A DNA stretch of 17,806 nt from CAZJDV01 sp964544865 (GTDB lineage Bacteria; Chloroflexota; Dehalococcoidia; Lucifugimonadales; CAJWER01): the NCBI GenBank assembly GCA_964544865.1, contig CAZJDV010000052.1:1-17806 (forward strand). Reading direction: 5' to 3'. The number at the start of each line of letters is the position of its first letter. Within the stretch, counting starts at the first letter, position 1. Below the pieces are notes generated by a model that saw only the letters and a list, made by a program, of their open reading frames with translations, did no database searches and had not been told where the DNA came from. Position numbers and translations under genes: made by a program. This document shows positions 7,440 through 14,772 of the stretch, in pieces.

Positions 7440-8111
7440 ATGGCGACATGCTTCTACTGTTCCGGCGGCCATAACTCTAGCCGTTGCGTCAGCCTTGCCG
7501 TCACGGAAAGTACTGATCGAGTTGTTGCCCAGCAGGAAGCGGCTACTGCCGAGGCAACAGACCTGGCGTATTCCATGATGGAAGCTCAGGCCGCACAGAC
7601 CGCCGAGATCGTTGACGCGATTCAGGAGCTCCAGAGCTTTCTCAGTTGGTCTCACTCCGAGCTCGCATGGCGGATGGAGAAACAGATCGAGCTGCTGACA
7701 GGCATCCACGACATGATTCAGAACCCGAGCGCGACCCAGGTCACCGAGCTCTTCCACATGGGGACCGATAGCTTCGGCAGGCAACGCTACCTGGACGCGC
7801 TCAGGGTGCTGCTCCGTGCCAGGGACCTGAATCCTGGGGACTGTCGCGTGCTAGTCACCCTTGGCCACGCCTACGTGAGAATGGACGACATTCCCGAAGC
7901 GGGAGAGTCGTTCGAGGCCGCGGCGGACTACGCCAGAACGCCCGGCTACAAACACGACGCCTTGCTTCTGCTGAGCCGCGCTCACCGCTCTCTGGGAATG
8001 GCGGATGAAGTGGTGCAAAGAGTAGAGCAGGCAGCAGCTTTGGTGCTGGATGACGCCGCCGCACACTATGAGGTTGCGATGTGCCTCGCTCAGAGACTGG
8101 CCCGGTCATAG
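7440..8111 (+). CDS. Zinc-knuckle and TPR protein of unknown function (probably the N-terminal part of a broken longer gene)
   Basis: I do not recognise this family. The 223-aa product starts at ATG 7440, five bases after GGGGAGG (7428-7434) and two bases after the HEPN stop. Residues 4-16 (CFYCSGGHNSSRC) have C-x2-C-x3-H-x4-C spacing, like a small zinc knuckle. Residues about 25-100 are helical and rich in Ala, Glu and Gln, probably a coiled coil. From about residue 105 there are two to three TPR-like repeats, including YLDALRVLLRARDLNPGD, VLVTLGHAYVRMDDIPEAGESFEAA and HDALLLLSRAHRSLG. No signal peptide or membrane segment is visible. The frame stops at TAG 8109, but the same frame remains open after it and related-looking sequence continues, so the stop may be a recent mutation. 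A scaffold or sensor role is only a guess. Confidence 0.6.
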   Translation: MATCFYCSGGHNSSRCVSLAVTESTDRVVAQQEAATAEATDLAYSMMEAQAAQTAEIVDAIQELQSFLSWSHSELAWRMEKQIELLTGIHDMIQNPSATQVTELFHMGTDSFGRQRYLDALRVLLRARDLNPGDCRVLVTLGHAYVRMDDIPEAGESFEAAADYARTPGYKHDALLLLSRAHRSLGMADEVVQRVEQAAALVLDDAAAHYEVAMCLAQRLARS

Positions 8112-8740
8112 GGGCGCATTGTTGACATGAATACAGCGACCACGGACCACGAAAAACTGGTCACGTCCCTGCGAGCGGGCCTTGGAACTTGCCGGGGTGC
8201 CTGGCTACGAGAATCTCAAGGAGGCAGAACTTCTTTTCACGCGCGGCCTCAGTCGGCTGAGGAAGCTGCGGCGTGATGCGTATGCGGCCCAAAGGATGCG
8301 ACAAGAAAGAGACGAGCTGTCCTTACTACGCCAGGCACTTGGTCTACTATTGCTGTCTGTGGCGCTGACGGGACTTTCTCTCGTGGGATTTATGGCGTTT
8401 GTTAGCACTGAAGGATGGGAATTCTGGTGGTTGCCTGGGGGGGTTGGGTTTACTTGTGACGTTCCTTACGGGCGATTCTTTCGTCAATGCATCTGAGGCA
8501 TGGGCGTTCTTAGGAATGACATCCTGGTGGTTGATGTTTGGTTATTTGGCACCAGTCCCTCTAGCCATTGGAAGGGGGATGGATATATGGAGAGAAGACG
8601 ACAATGAGCCGCCTGCAGGCATACTCTTTTTGGGTATCTTCGTCCTAACCCCTGTTCTTGTGCTCTTGTTTGGCTTGAGGGAGATCTCGACCTATCCGGA
8701 AAAAAGGAAGGCCATTGAGGAGAGGTATTCAGCCATCTAG
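8112..8740 (+). pseudogene. Frameshifted membrane-protein continuation of the TPR gene
   Basis: Reading past TAG 8109 in the same frame gives GRIVDMNTATTDHEKLVTSLRA. The sequence then continues sensibly only after dropping one G of 8177-8179, becoming ALELAGVPGYENLKEAELLFTRGLSRL, a charged helical stretch and a membrane helix (ALGLLLLSVALTGLSLVGFMAFV). At a run of seven G (8437-8443) the frame must change again to read GGLGLLVTFLTG, a second hydrophobic region (TSWWLMFGYLAPVPLAIG) and a third (AGILFLGIFVLTPVLVLLFG) before TAG 8738. The whole would be a TPR protein with a C-terminal multi-pass membrane anchor. Base composition from about 8300 on is more AT-rich than the flanking leu genes, in keeping with foreign or decaying DNA. 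ATG 8127 could be an alternative start of a separate broken gene. Function unknown. Confidence 0.55.
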
Positions 8741-8839
8741 TCGCAGGCAGTATGATCTAGAGTAGCCAATCAGCCGGGTAGTCCGGAGCCACATTGATCG
8801 AAGAGAGCCGGAAAAACCTTGAGCGCATAGGAAAAGACC

Positions 8840-9442
8840 ATGAACCCCTTCGTACGACACACCGGCGTAGTCGCGCCGATGGACAGAGTCGATGTCGATA
8901 CCGACCAGATCATACCGAAGCAGTTCCTGAAGCGGATCGAGCGGACCGAGTTCGGGCAGTTCTTGTTTTTCGATTGGCGGTTGAACGACGACGGTTCGCC
9001 GAGGCCTGAGTTTGAGTTGAACCGGCCCGGGTACGAGGGGGCGTCGGTGCTGGTCGTGGGGCGCAACTTCGGCTCGGGCTCGTCCCGCGAGCATGCCGCC
9101 TGGGCGCTGCTGGACTACGGCTTCAGGTGCATCATCGCCCCCAGCTTCGCCGATATTTTCTACAGCAACTGTTTCCAGAACGGCGTGCTGCCCATTGTCC
9201 TTCCGCAGGACACGGTCTCCCGGTTGATGGCCAACGCCCAGGGCAGGCCCGGATACCGGCTCACGGTGGATCTCGAGACCCAGCGGCTGTGGGACGATGA
9301 TGAGGACGTGGTCGCCGAGTTCGAGATCGACCCGTTCCGGCGTCAAGCTCTGCTCGACGGTCTGGACGAAATAGGCATGACGCTGATAAACGAGGATGAG
9401 ATCGTGGAATTCGAGAAGAGGGCGTTGGGTGTTGGGGGCTAG
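8840..9442 (+). CDS. leuD: 3-isopropylmalate dehydratase, small subunit
   Basis: This 200-aa swivelling-domain subunit completes the LeuCD isomerase. Diagnostic segments are MDRVDVDTDQIIPKQFLKRIERTEFG near the N-terminus, the substrate-binding GRNFGSGSSREHAAWAL, and APSFADIFYSNCFQNGVLPI. Length and C-terminus (GLDEIGMTLINEDEIVEFE) are normal. The start is ATG 8840 with AGGA at 8829-8832. It should be co-expressed with leuC, yet about 2 kb of decaying accessory DNA lies between them. leuB, which often follows leuD, is not found downstream. The 99-base gap before leuD (8741-8839) shows no convincing terminator, so readthrough from leuC is possible. Confidence 0.96.
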   Translation: MNPFVRHTGVVAPMDRVDVDTDQIIPKQFLKRIERTEFGQFLFFDWRLNDDGSPRPEFELNRPGYEGASVLVVGRNFGSGSSREHAAWALLDYGFRCIIAPSFADIFYSNCFQNGVLPIVLPQDTVSRLMANAQGRPGYRLTVDLETQRLWDDDEDVVAEFEIDPFRRQALLDGLDEIGMTLINEDEIVEFEKRALGVGG

Positions 9443-9510
9443 GGACTGGGGTAAGAAGGGAAGAGCCGGGTGAGGGTGAGATCCGCACTTTTGGATCGGC
9501 GCTCGTAGGT

Positions 9511-9939
9511 TTGGGACTGGTTGTTGTTTTGTCCGGCTGCGGTTCGCGCGGTCCGGCGGGCGTGGCGACGACGGTCGCCCAGGAGTGGACGGCCGGCCGG
9601 GCCGATACGGTAGCGGTCGATCTCGGCAAGATGCTGGTGGGCCGGGTCCCGATAATCGGAAGCGTGGAATCTTCCATGGTGACCCAGGAGATTCGCGCCG
9701 AGCTCAATTGGTCGTTTTCCCGCCTGGTCGCGAGCGAAAATCGCGGTCGTTACCTCTTGATCGCCACAGCCAGCGCCGGGCCGAAAATCAACGCGCCCAG
9801 GCTGCCGCCGAAGGCCTGCGACATCTCCGCGAAATACGAGCTCACCGTGGACACGCAGAGGGGGAGGGACGTCGGCTACCAGATGGACATGGACGGCGTG
9901 ATCATCGAGGACAGGTCCGCTTTCCTCGGGACCGAGTAG
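9511..9939 (+). CDS. Small lipoprotein-like protein of unknown function, signal peptide apparently frameshifted
   Basis: From TTG 9511 the frame encodes 142 aa beginning GLVVVLSGCGSRG. LSGC is a good lipobox with Cys at residue 10, but no positively charged n-region is present in this frame, and no ATG or GTG lies upstream in it. In the neighbouring frame GTG 9470, preceded by AAGGG at 9456-9460, encodes VRVRSALL. A one-base loss between about 9493 and 9505 would join it to SALVGLGLVVVLSGC and give a perfect lipoprotein signal. The mature part has no motif I recognise. It has an amphipathic middle (SVESSMVTQEIRAEL) and a probable beta-rich C-terminus ending GVIIEDRSAFLGTE. It is either a recent pseudogene or relies on an unusual start. 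It follows leuD by 68 bases on the same strand. Confidence 0.5.
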   Translation: MGLVVVLSGCGSRGPAGVATTVAQEWTAGRADTVAVDLGKMLVGRVPIIGSVESSMVTQEIRAELNWSFSRLVASENRGRYLLIATASAGPKINAPRLPPKACDISAKYELTVDTQRGRDVGYQMDMDGVIIEDRSAFLGTE

Positions 9940-9983
9940 GGGTGGCGCCTTGCAGGCTATGCCGGCTGCATCTTATGAGTGAG

Positions 9984-10048
9984 ACCCCTCGTCAGGCTCA
10001 GGGCGAGCGGGGGAGGTATCGGGTTGTGCTGGGCTCGTCGAAGCGCGG
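9984..10048 (+). repeat. Dispersed repeat, copy 2 (between convergent genes)
   Basis: Bases 9984-10010 match 2582-2608 at 23 of 27 positions. The following segment, about 10020-10048, resembles the other arm (TGGGCTCGTCGAAG compared with TGAGCCGGTCGAAC), so both arms are present but in the opposite order from copy 1. The element fills most of the 146-base gap between the lipoprotein gene and the accDA stop. No T-run terminator for either convergent gene is visible here. Confidence 0.6.
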
Positions 10049-10085
10049 CAGCACGCCGCCGGGAGACAATGACAGCAAGGCCGCG

Positions 10086-11921
10086 CTATCCCTCGTCGCG
10101 CTGCTCGCCCGCGGGAAGCGGTTCCGGCGTATCGCCGGACTTCTTTGCGCCTCGCCGTGAGATTCGCCTGACGCCCGTGGCTACCAGTCCCTGAAGCGCG
10201 TCCACTTCCCTCGTGATCGCGGCCCCGAAATGGGAGTTGTACTCGCCCATCTTGCGGAATTTCTTGTATCTCTCCGCCAAGCCCCTTCGCCTGGTCATTG
10301 ACTGGAGATCGGCAAGCTCCTGAAGCAGCATGCGCCGAAGCTGGCGGGCCGCCTCGTCCGGATTGGTGTGGGCGCCGGCCGGGGGTTCCTGCACCACGTG
10401 GTCCACGATGGCCATCTCCAGGCAGTCCTGCGCGGTCAGCTTGAGGGACTCGGCGGCCTCGTAGGCCCTTGCCTGATCCTGGTAGAGCAGCCCCGCGGCG
10501 TCCTCGGGCGAGATTGTGGAGTATATGGCATTCTCCATCATGAGCACGCGGTTGGCGACGCCCAGGGCCAGGGCGCCCTCGCTGCCTCCCTCTCCTATGA
10601 CCACCGCGATGGACGGCGATGCCAGCGAGGCCATCTGGGCCATCGTGCTCGCCAGGGCGTTGCCCAGCCCGCGTTCCTCCGCATCGAGGCTGTTGTAGGG
10701 CCCTGGCGTATCTATCAGGGTGATGAGCGGCAACTCGAACTTGTCCGCCAGCCCCATAGCCCTCTGCGCCTTACGGAAACCTTCTGGCGAGGTTCTCCCC
10801 CCGTGACGTTCTACCGTGTCGCCAATGCGGCCACGCTCCTGCCCTACGATGACCACGGTCTGGCCACCCAGATGACTCAGGCCGCACACAATGGCGCCAT
10901 CGTCGCCATAAGACCTGTCTCCGTGGAGTTCCACGAAGTTGTCTACTATCCGCCCTATGTAGTCCAGTGAGGTCGGACGGGACCGGTGTCTCGCTAGCTT
11001 GACCGAGTCCCACGCCACGGAGCGGGGCGCCTCTCTCTCCGGCATGTGGCCCTTGCGCTTCGACTTGAGCTTGTACTGGGCCCCGAGGAGATCCAGCAGG
11101 ACGGAGAGCATGTCCTTGAGCTTCGAGCGGTGAACGACGGCGTCCACCATGCCGTGCTCTAGGTGCGACTCGCCGGTGTGCGAGCCCCCCGGCAGCGGCG
11201 CGGCGGTCGCCTCTTTTATGACTCGCATGGGAGCGAGTCCTACTATCGCGCCCGGCTCGGTTAGTATTATGTCCGCGAGGTTGCCGAAGCTGGCGTATGC
11301 CTGCCCGGTGGCGGGATTGGCGAGGACAGATATGAAGGGAAGTCCCTTGGCGTGAAGCTGGTTGGCGACGATGCTCGTCTTGGCCATCTGCATCAACGAG
11401 AGCACGCCCTCCTGCACCCGCGAGCCGCCGCTGGTCACGAGAGCCACCACCGGCAGCTTTCGTTTCGCGGCGTGCTCCATCGCCAGCGCGACCTTTTCGC
11501 CCACCACGCAGCCCATGCTGCCGCCCATGAATCCGAAGTCCAGGACGATCAGCACCGCGGGGCTCCCGCCTATCGCGCAGGTCCCGGTCACGACCGCCTC
11601 GGTCAGGCCGGTGCGGCGCTGGTCTCGAAAGAGGCGCTGCTTATACGACACGCGAGAGGAGAATGAGAGTGGATCGAGAGAGGTGACGTTCCGGTTGGTC
11701 TCCCGGAACGTGCCGGGGTCCGCCAGGGAGTCTATTCGCTCCCGGGCCGTCATGCTGTAGTGGAAATGGCAGACTGGACAGACCTTATTATGGGCGAAGA
11801 ACTCGGAGCCTACGAAGCTGGCCTCGCATACCAGGCAGGTCTCCCTGGCCGTCGAGGCACGTTCCTCCCCTTGTCCCCGTCTAACGACGGAACCGAGAAC
11901 GTCTGCGATGTTGCGCACCAC
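10086..11921 (-). CDS. accDA: Acetyl-CoA carboxylase carboxyltransferase, AccD-AccA fusion
   Basis: One 611-aa chain carries both carboxyltransferase halves that move CO2 from carboxybiotin to acetyl-CoA in fatty-acid synthesis. Residues 1 to about 290 are AccD (beta). They include a zinc ribbon (C29-x2-C32 and C48-x2-C51), GFMGGSMGCVVGEK, TSGGSRVQEGVLSLMQMAKT and the NPATGQAYASFGNLADI region. From about residue 300 (AWDSVKLARHRSRPTSLDYI) to about 560 is AccA (alpha), with ELHGDRSYGDD, TSPEGFRKAQRAM, IDTPGPY, EERG and IGEGGSEGALALG. The usual N-terminal helices of free AccA are missing, so the halves are joined by a short basic linker. The tail is Arg-rich. The start is GTG 11921 (in tandem with a second GTG) with a GGGGTGG-type ribosome site. 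The biotin carboxylase and carrier genes are not in the window. It lies 160 bp after ftsK on the same strand. Confidence 0.95.
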   Translation of the reverse strand: MVRNIADVLGSVVRRGQGEERASTARETCLVCEASFVGSEFFAHNKVCPVCHFHYSMTARERIDSLADPGTFRETNRNVTSLDPLSFSSRVSYKQRLFRDQRRTGLTEAVVTGTCAIGGSPAVLIVLDFGFMGGSMGCVVGEKVALAMEHAAKRKLPVVALVTSGGSRVQEGVLSLMQMAKTSIVANQLHAKGLPFISVLANPATGQAYASFGNLADIILTEPGAIVGLAPMRVIKEATAAPLPGGSHTGESHLEHGMVDAVVHRSKLKDMLSVLLDLLGAQYKLKSKRKGHMPEREAPRSVAWDSVKLARHRSRPTSLDYIGRIVDNFVELHGDRSYGDDGAIVCGLSHLGGQTVVIVGQERGRIGDTVERHGGRTSPEGFRKAQRAMGLADKFELPLITLIDTPGPYNSLDAEERGLGNALASTMAQMASLASPSIAVVIGEGGSEGALALGVANRVLMMENAIYSTISPEDAAGLLYQDQARAYEAAESLKLTAQDCLEMAIVDHVVQEPPAGAHTNPDEAARQLRRMLLQELADLQSMTRRRGLAERYKKFRKMGEYNSHFGAAITREVDALQGLVATGVRRISRRGAKKSGDTPEPLPAGEQRDEG

Positions 11922-12081
11922 CTGTTAGCCACCCCACGCCCGATGCGGTTAGAGCGCCCAGACCGCCGCTGTTTGGCGAGACCACCCTTGATGCAACGTA
12001 TCGGGGCGGCTGTTTGCTCCCACCCGGCAGGGGGGCCGGAGAAGGAGCAGGACCGCGGCTTGCCTAGCGCGTAGCCGACAC

Positions 12082-14592
12082 TTACATGGCGCCAATTATA
12101 ACATCCCTGGACTTGGAGCCGTCGCTGGGCCCGACGATGCCCTCTTCTTCGAGTTGGTCCATCAGGCGGGCGGCGCGAGGGTAGCCGATTCGCATTCGAC
12201 GCTGTAGGAGCGATGTGGATATCTTCTTGTTGCTTTGAGCCAGTTCGATAGCCTTGTCGAGCAGCGCGTCCCTCGAGTCCATGCCGCCGCCGGCCGCGCC
12301 CGCGTCGGCGGAGTCGCCGTCGCCAACTGTGTGCAGGGGTATCTCGGGAAGCGGCGCAGGCGGCGTGTTCTTCCAGAACGCGACGATGTCGTCGATCTCG
12401 CCGTCCGAGATGAACACGCCCTGGACCCGCTCGGGCCTGGAGGCCTCCACGCCCTGATAGAGCATGTCGCCCCGGCCCAACAGTTTCTCCGCACCGGCGT
12501 TGTCAAGTATGGTCCGCGAGTCGATCTGCGATGTCACCCCGAAGCTGATCCTGCTCGGGAAGTTCGCTTTGATCAGCCCGGTGACGACGTCCACGGACGG
12601 CCTCTGGGTCGCGACTATCAGGTGTATTCCCGTCGCCCTGCCGAGCTGCGCGAGCCGGCAGAGCGACTGCTCGACGTCGAAGGATGCCGACATCATGAGG
12701 TCCGCCAGCTCGTCCACCGCCACGACGAGGTAGGGCATAAGGTCCGGCATTTTTCGGTTGTAGGCTTCGATGTTCCTGACGCTGACCTCCTCCATCCGCC
12801 GGTACCGGTTCAGCATCTCCTGGATCAGGCCCTTGAGTAATGCGACGACCTCGTCGGTCTCCACGACGACGGGTGTCATGAGGTGGGGGATACCGTTATA
12901 AGCGGTCATCTCGACGCGCTTCGGGTCCACCAGCAGAAGCCGCAACTCGGCCGGCGTTTTTTCCATGATAAGGCACGCGATAATGGAGTTGATGCATACG
13001 CTCTTGCCGCTGCCGGTCGCGCCGGCCACGAGCAGATGCGGCATTTTCGCCAGATCGACCACGACGGCCTCGCCACCTGTACCCTTGCCCAGGCCGATCG
13101 GCAGACTCGCCTTGGAGCGGAGCCTCTTGAACTCCTCGCTCTCGACGACGTTGCGCAGTGTGACCAGCGACGAGTCGGGGTTCGGAACCTCTATGCCTAC
13201 GAGGGACTCTCCCAGCACAGGGGTCTCTATGCGGAGGCTGTGCGTCTTCAGCGCGAGGGCGAGGTCCTTCTCGCGCGACATGATGCTGTCGACCTTGACC
13301 CGCGTCTTGGTCTCCGCCCTGGTTGACACGGGCTTGCCGGACGCATCGAGCTTGGGAATTCCCTTGTCGTCGGTGACCTTCACCTGCTTGTAACGCCTGA
13401 TCCAGCCGGGCACCAGGCCGTACATGGTCACGGTGGGACCGGGTTTGATCTGTCCGATCTCCACCTCGACATTGTATTCGGCCAGAGTCCGCCTTATCGT
13501 CTCTGCAGTCTCGGCCATTTCATCGTCGGAGATACCGCCCGACGGAGCGTCTACAAGCAGGTCATCCGGAGGGCGCTCCCAGGATGCCGCCGGATTGCGG
13601 ACAACCGGGCTGTCAGCGGGTGAATCGTCGGCATCCGTGTTGCGGTAGTGCTGGACCGCTGCAAGCTTCGAAGGCGCGGGCTCGACGGTCTTGCCCCAGA
13701 ACTTGTTGAATCTGCCCGCGTTGGGCGACTCATCCTGGACGGCAAGCCTCCCGCCCGTGCGCTCGTCACCGGCTTGCGCCAGGGATGTCGTTCGCGCTGG
13801 GGGCATGTCCGCCTCGCCAGGGGCGGGCTCCTCGATCATCGGCGCTGCATGACCGCCAGGTGGCTCTGAGCTGGTTGCATCGGGTGGGTAGTCTTCGTCA
13901 AGCCTCAGGAATTCCGGCACTCCGCCGGCGCCTGAGGGTGGAGCAAGGGCTTTTTTCAGTTTCCAGGACTCGTCCAAGCGTCTAGTGGCCTGGCCTTCGG
14001 CGAACCTGGACTCTGGCCTGACGCTGTTCATTTGACGCAGGCGCATGGTGATCGTCTTCGCCGCCAGCACGAGGTATACGTGGGTCCGGGTCAGCAGCCT
14101 GCCCGCACCTCCCACGAGGAACACCGCCGTTCCGGGCGCTGCGATCGCCGCCCCGACCGTCAGCAGGGCCGCCACCCTCAACCCTGCCGCGAGGCCGAGG
14201 GGCCCGGCCACCGCCTCACCGACCTTGCCCCCAAGCGTGACGTCGCCGTTCAGCGTCGCCCATGCGAAAGCGCCACTCGGCACCTCGAAGAAAGCCATCC
14301 CCCCCAGGGTGAACGCAAGTAGGATCAGGGATGCGAACCACAGGTTGGCCCGTCGGAACCAGGAGCGTCTGGCGGACAGGGCGAACGCGAACACCGCGAC
14401 CCAGAGCAACACGGGCACCAGGCCCAGACTCAGGGTCGTCATCACCCGTTCCTGAGCCGCGGTGTACGACTCAGTGACCTGTTCCCTGAACCAGAATCCC
14501 AGGCCACCGGCGGCCGACACGACAATCAACGCGCCGACCCGACCGTACCACGAGGAATAAGCCTTAAGGAGCACTTTGATGCCAAGACTCAT
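12082..14592 (-). CDS. ftsK: DNA translocase FtsK/SpoIIIE
   Basis: This septum-anchored ATPase pumps chromosome ends toward dif before division. From ATG 14592 it is 836 aa. Four membrane helices lie in about residues 15-185, for example GALIVVSAAGGLGFWF, GLVPVLLWVAVFAFAL and WFASLILLAFTLGGMAFF. A Pro/Glu-rich linker follows to about 375, then the alpha domain and the beta RecA-like motor with Walker A GATGSGKS (524-531) and Walker B VVAVDELADLMM. ATQRPSVDVVTGLIKANFPSRI is typical of the family. The C-terminal gamma winged helix (about 770-830, LQRRMRIGYPRAARLMDQLEEEGIVG) should read KOPS-like sites. The frame is open 40 codons further upstream, but that part is not FtsK-like; ATG 14592 has AGGGTGG upstream and begins the amphipathic lead-in to helix 1. 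It follows rnj. Confidence 0.95.
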   Translation of the reverse strand: MSLGIKVLLKAYSSWYGRVGALIVVSAAGGLGFWFREQVTESYTAAQERVMTTLSLGLVPVLLWVAVFAFALSARRSWFRRANLWFASLILLAFTLGGMAFFEVPSGAFAWATLNGDVTLGGKVGEAVAGPLGLAAGLRVAALLTVGAAIAAPGTAVFLVGGAGRLLTRTHVYLVLAAKTITMRLRQMNSVRPESRFAEGQATRRLDESWKLKKALAPPSGAGGVPEFLRLDEDYPPDATSSEPPGGHAAPMIEEPAPGEADMPPARTTSLAQAGDERTGGRLAVQDESPNAGRFNKFWGKTVEPAPSKLAAVQHYRNTDADDSPADSPVVRNPAASWERPPDDLLVDAPSGGISDDEMAETAETIRRTLAEYNVEVEIGQIKPGPTVTMYGLVPGWIRRYKQVKVTDDKGIPKLDASGKPVSTRAETKTRVKVDSIMSREKDLALALKTHSLRIETPVLGESLVGIEVPNPDSSLVTLRNVVESEEFKRLRSKASLPIGLGKGTGGEAVVVDLAKMPHLLVAGATGSGKSVCINSIIACLIMEKTPAELRLLLVDPKRVEMTAYNGIPHLMTPVVVETDEVVALLKGLIQEMLNRYRRMEEVSVRNIEAYNRKMPDLMPYLVVAVDELADLMMSASFDVEQSLCRLAQLGRATGIHLIVATQRPSVDVVTGLIKANFPSRISFGVTSQIDSRTILDNAGAEKLLGRGDMLYQGVEASRPERVQGVFISDGEIDDIVAFWKNTPPAPLPEIPLHTVGDGDSADAGAAGGGMDSRDALLDKAIELAQSNKKISTSLLQRRMRIGYPRAARLMDQLEEEGIVGPSDGSKSRDVIIGAM

Positions 14593-14772
14593 GATCTTCA
14601 CCACCCTGCGAACCTGGATTCCCGGGGGAACCAGCACCCCCTTCGGCGCTGGGAGAGGACCGACGCGCTGGCAGGTGGCCTGTCCGGCTGCCCTCGGGAT
14701 CCCCTGCGCCAAGCCGATTTTGCCGTCTGAACGTGCGCTGGAGTTGGGGCCAAACGGGCGGAGGCCGACGAC

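Noticed and set aside
6839..8740. Sequencing error as the sole cause of the broken frames
   Set aside because: It cannot be excluded for single-base shifts in G runs, but the nonsense codon, the missing HEPN N-terminus and the intact neighbouring core genes point to real decay. Read-level data are needed.
10012..10085. Bidirectional terminator between the lipoprotein gene and accDA
   Set aside because: Only short GC stems are present, with no T- or A-run on either side. The structure is better explained by the dispersed repeat.
11975..11989. AGGGTGGT sequence on the minus strand upstream of accDA, as a second T-box
   Set aside because: It lacks the ACC-GCG half of the T-box, the antiterminator partner and any terminator.
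14593..14712. Forty-codon N-terminal extension of FtsK starting at 14712
   Set aside because: The extra residues are Pro/Gly/Arg-rich with no family similarity, and ATG 14592 has a better-placed ribosome site before the first membrane helix.
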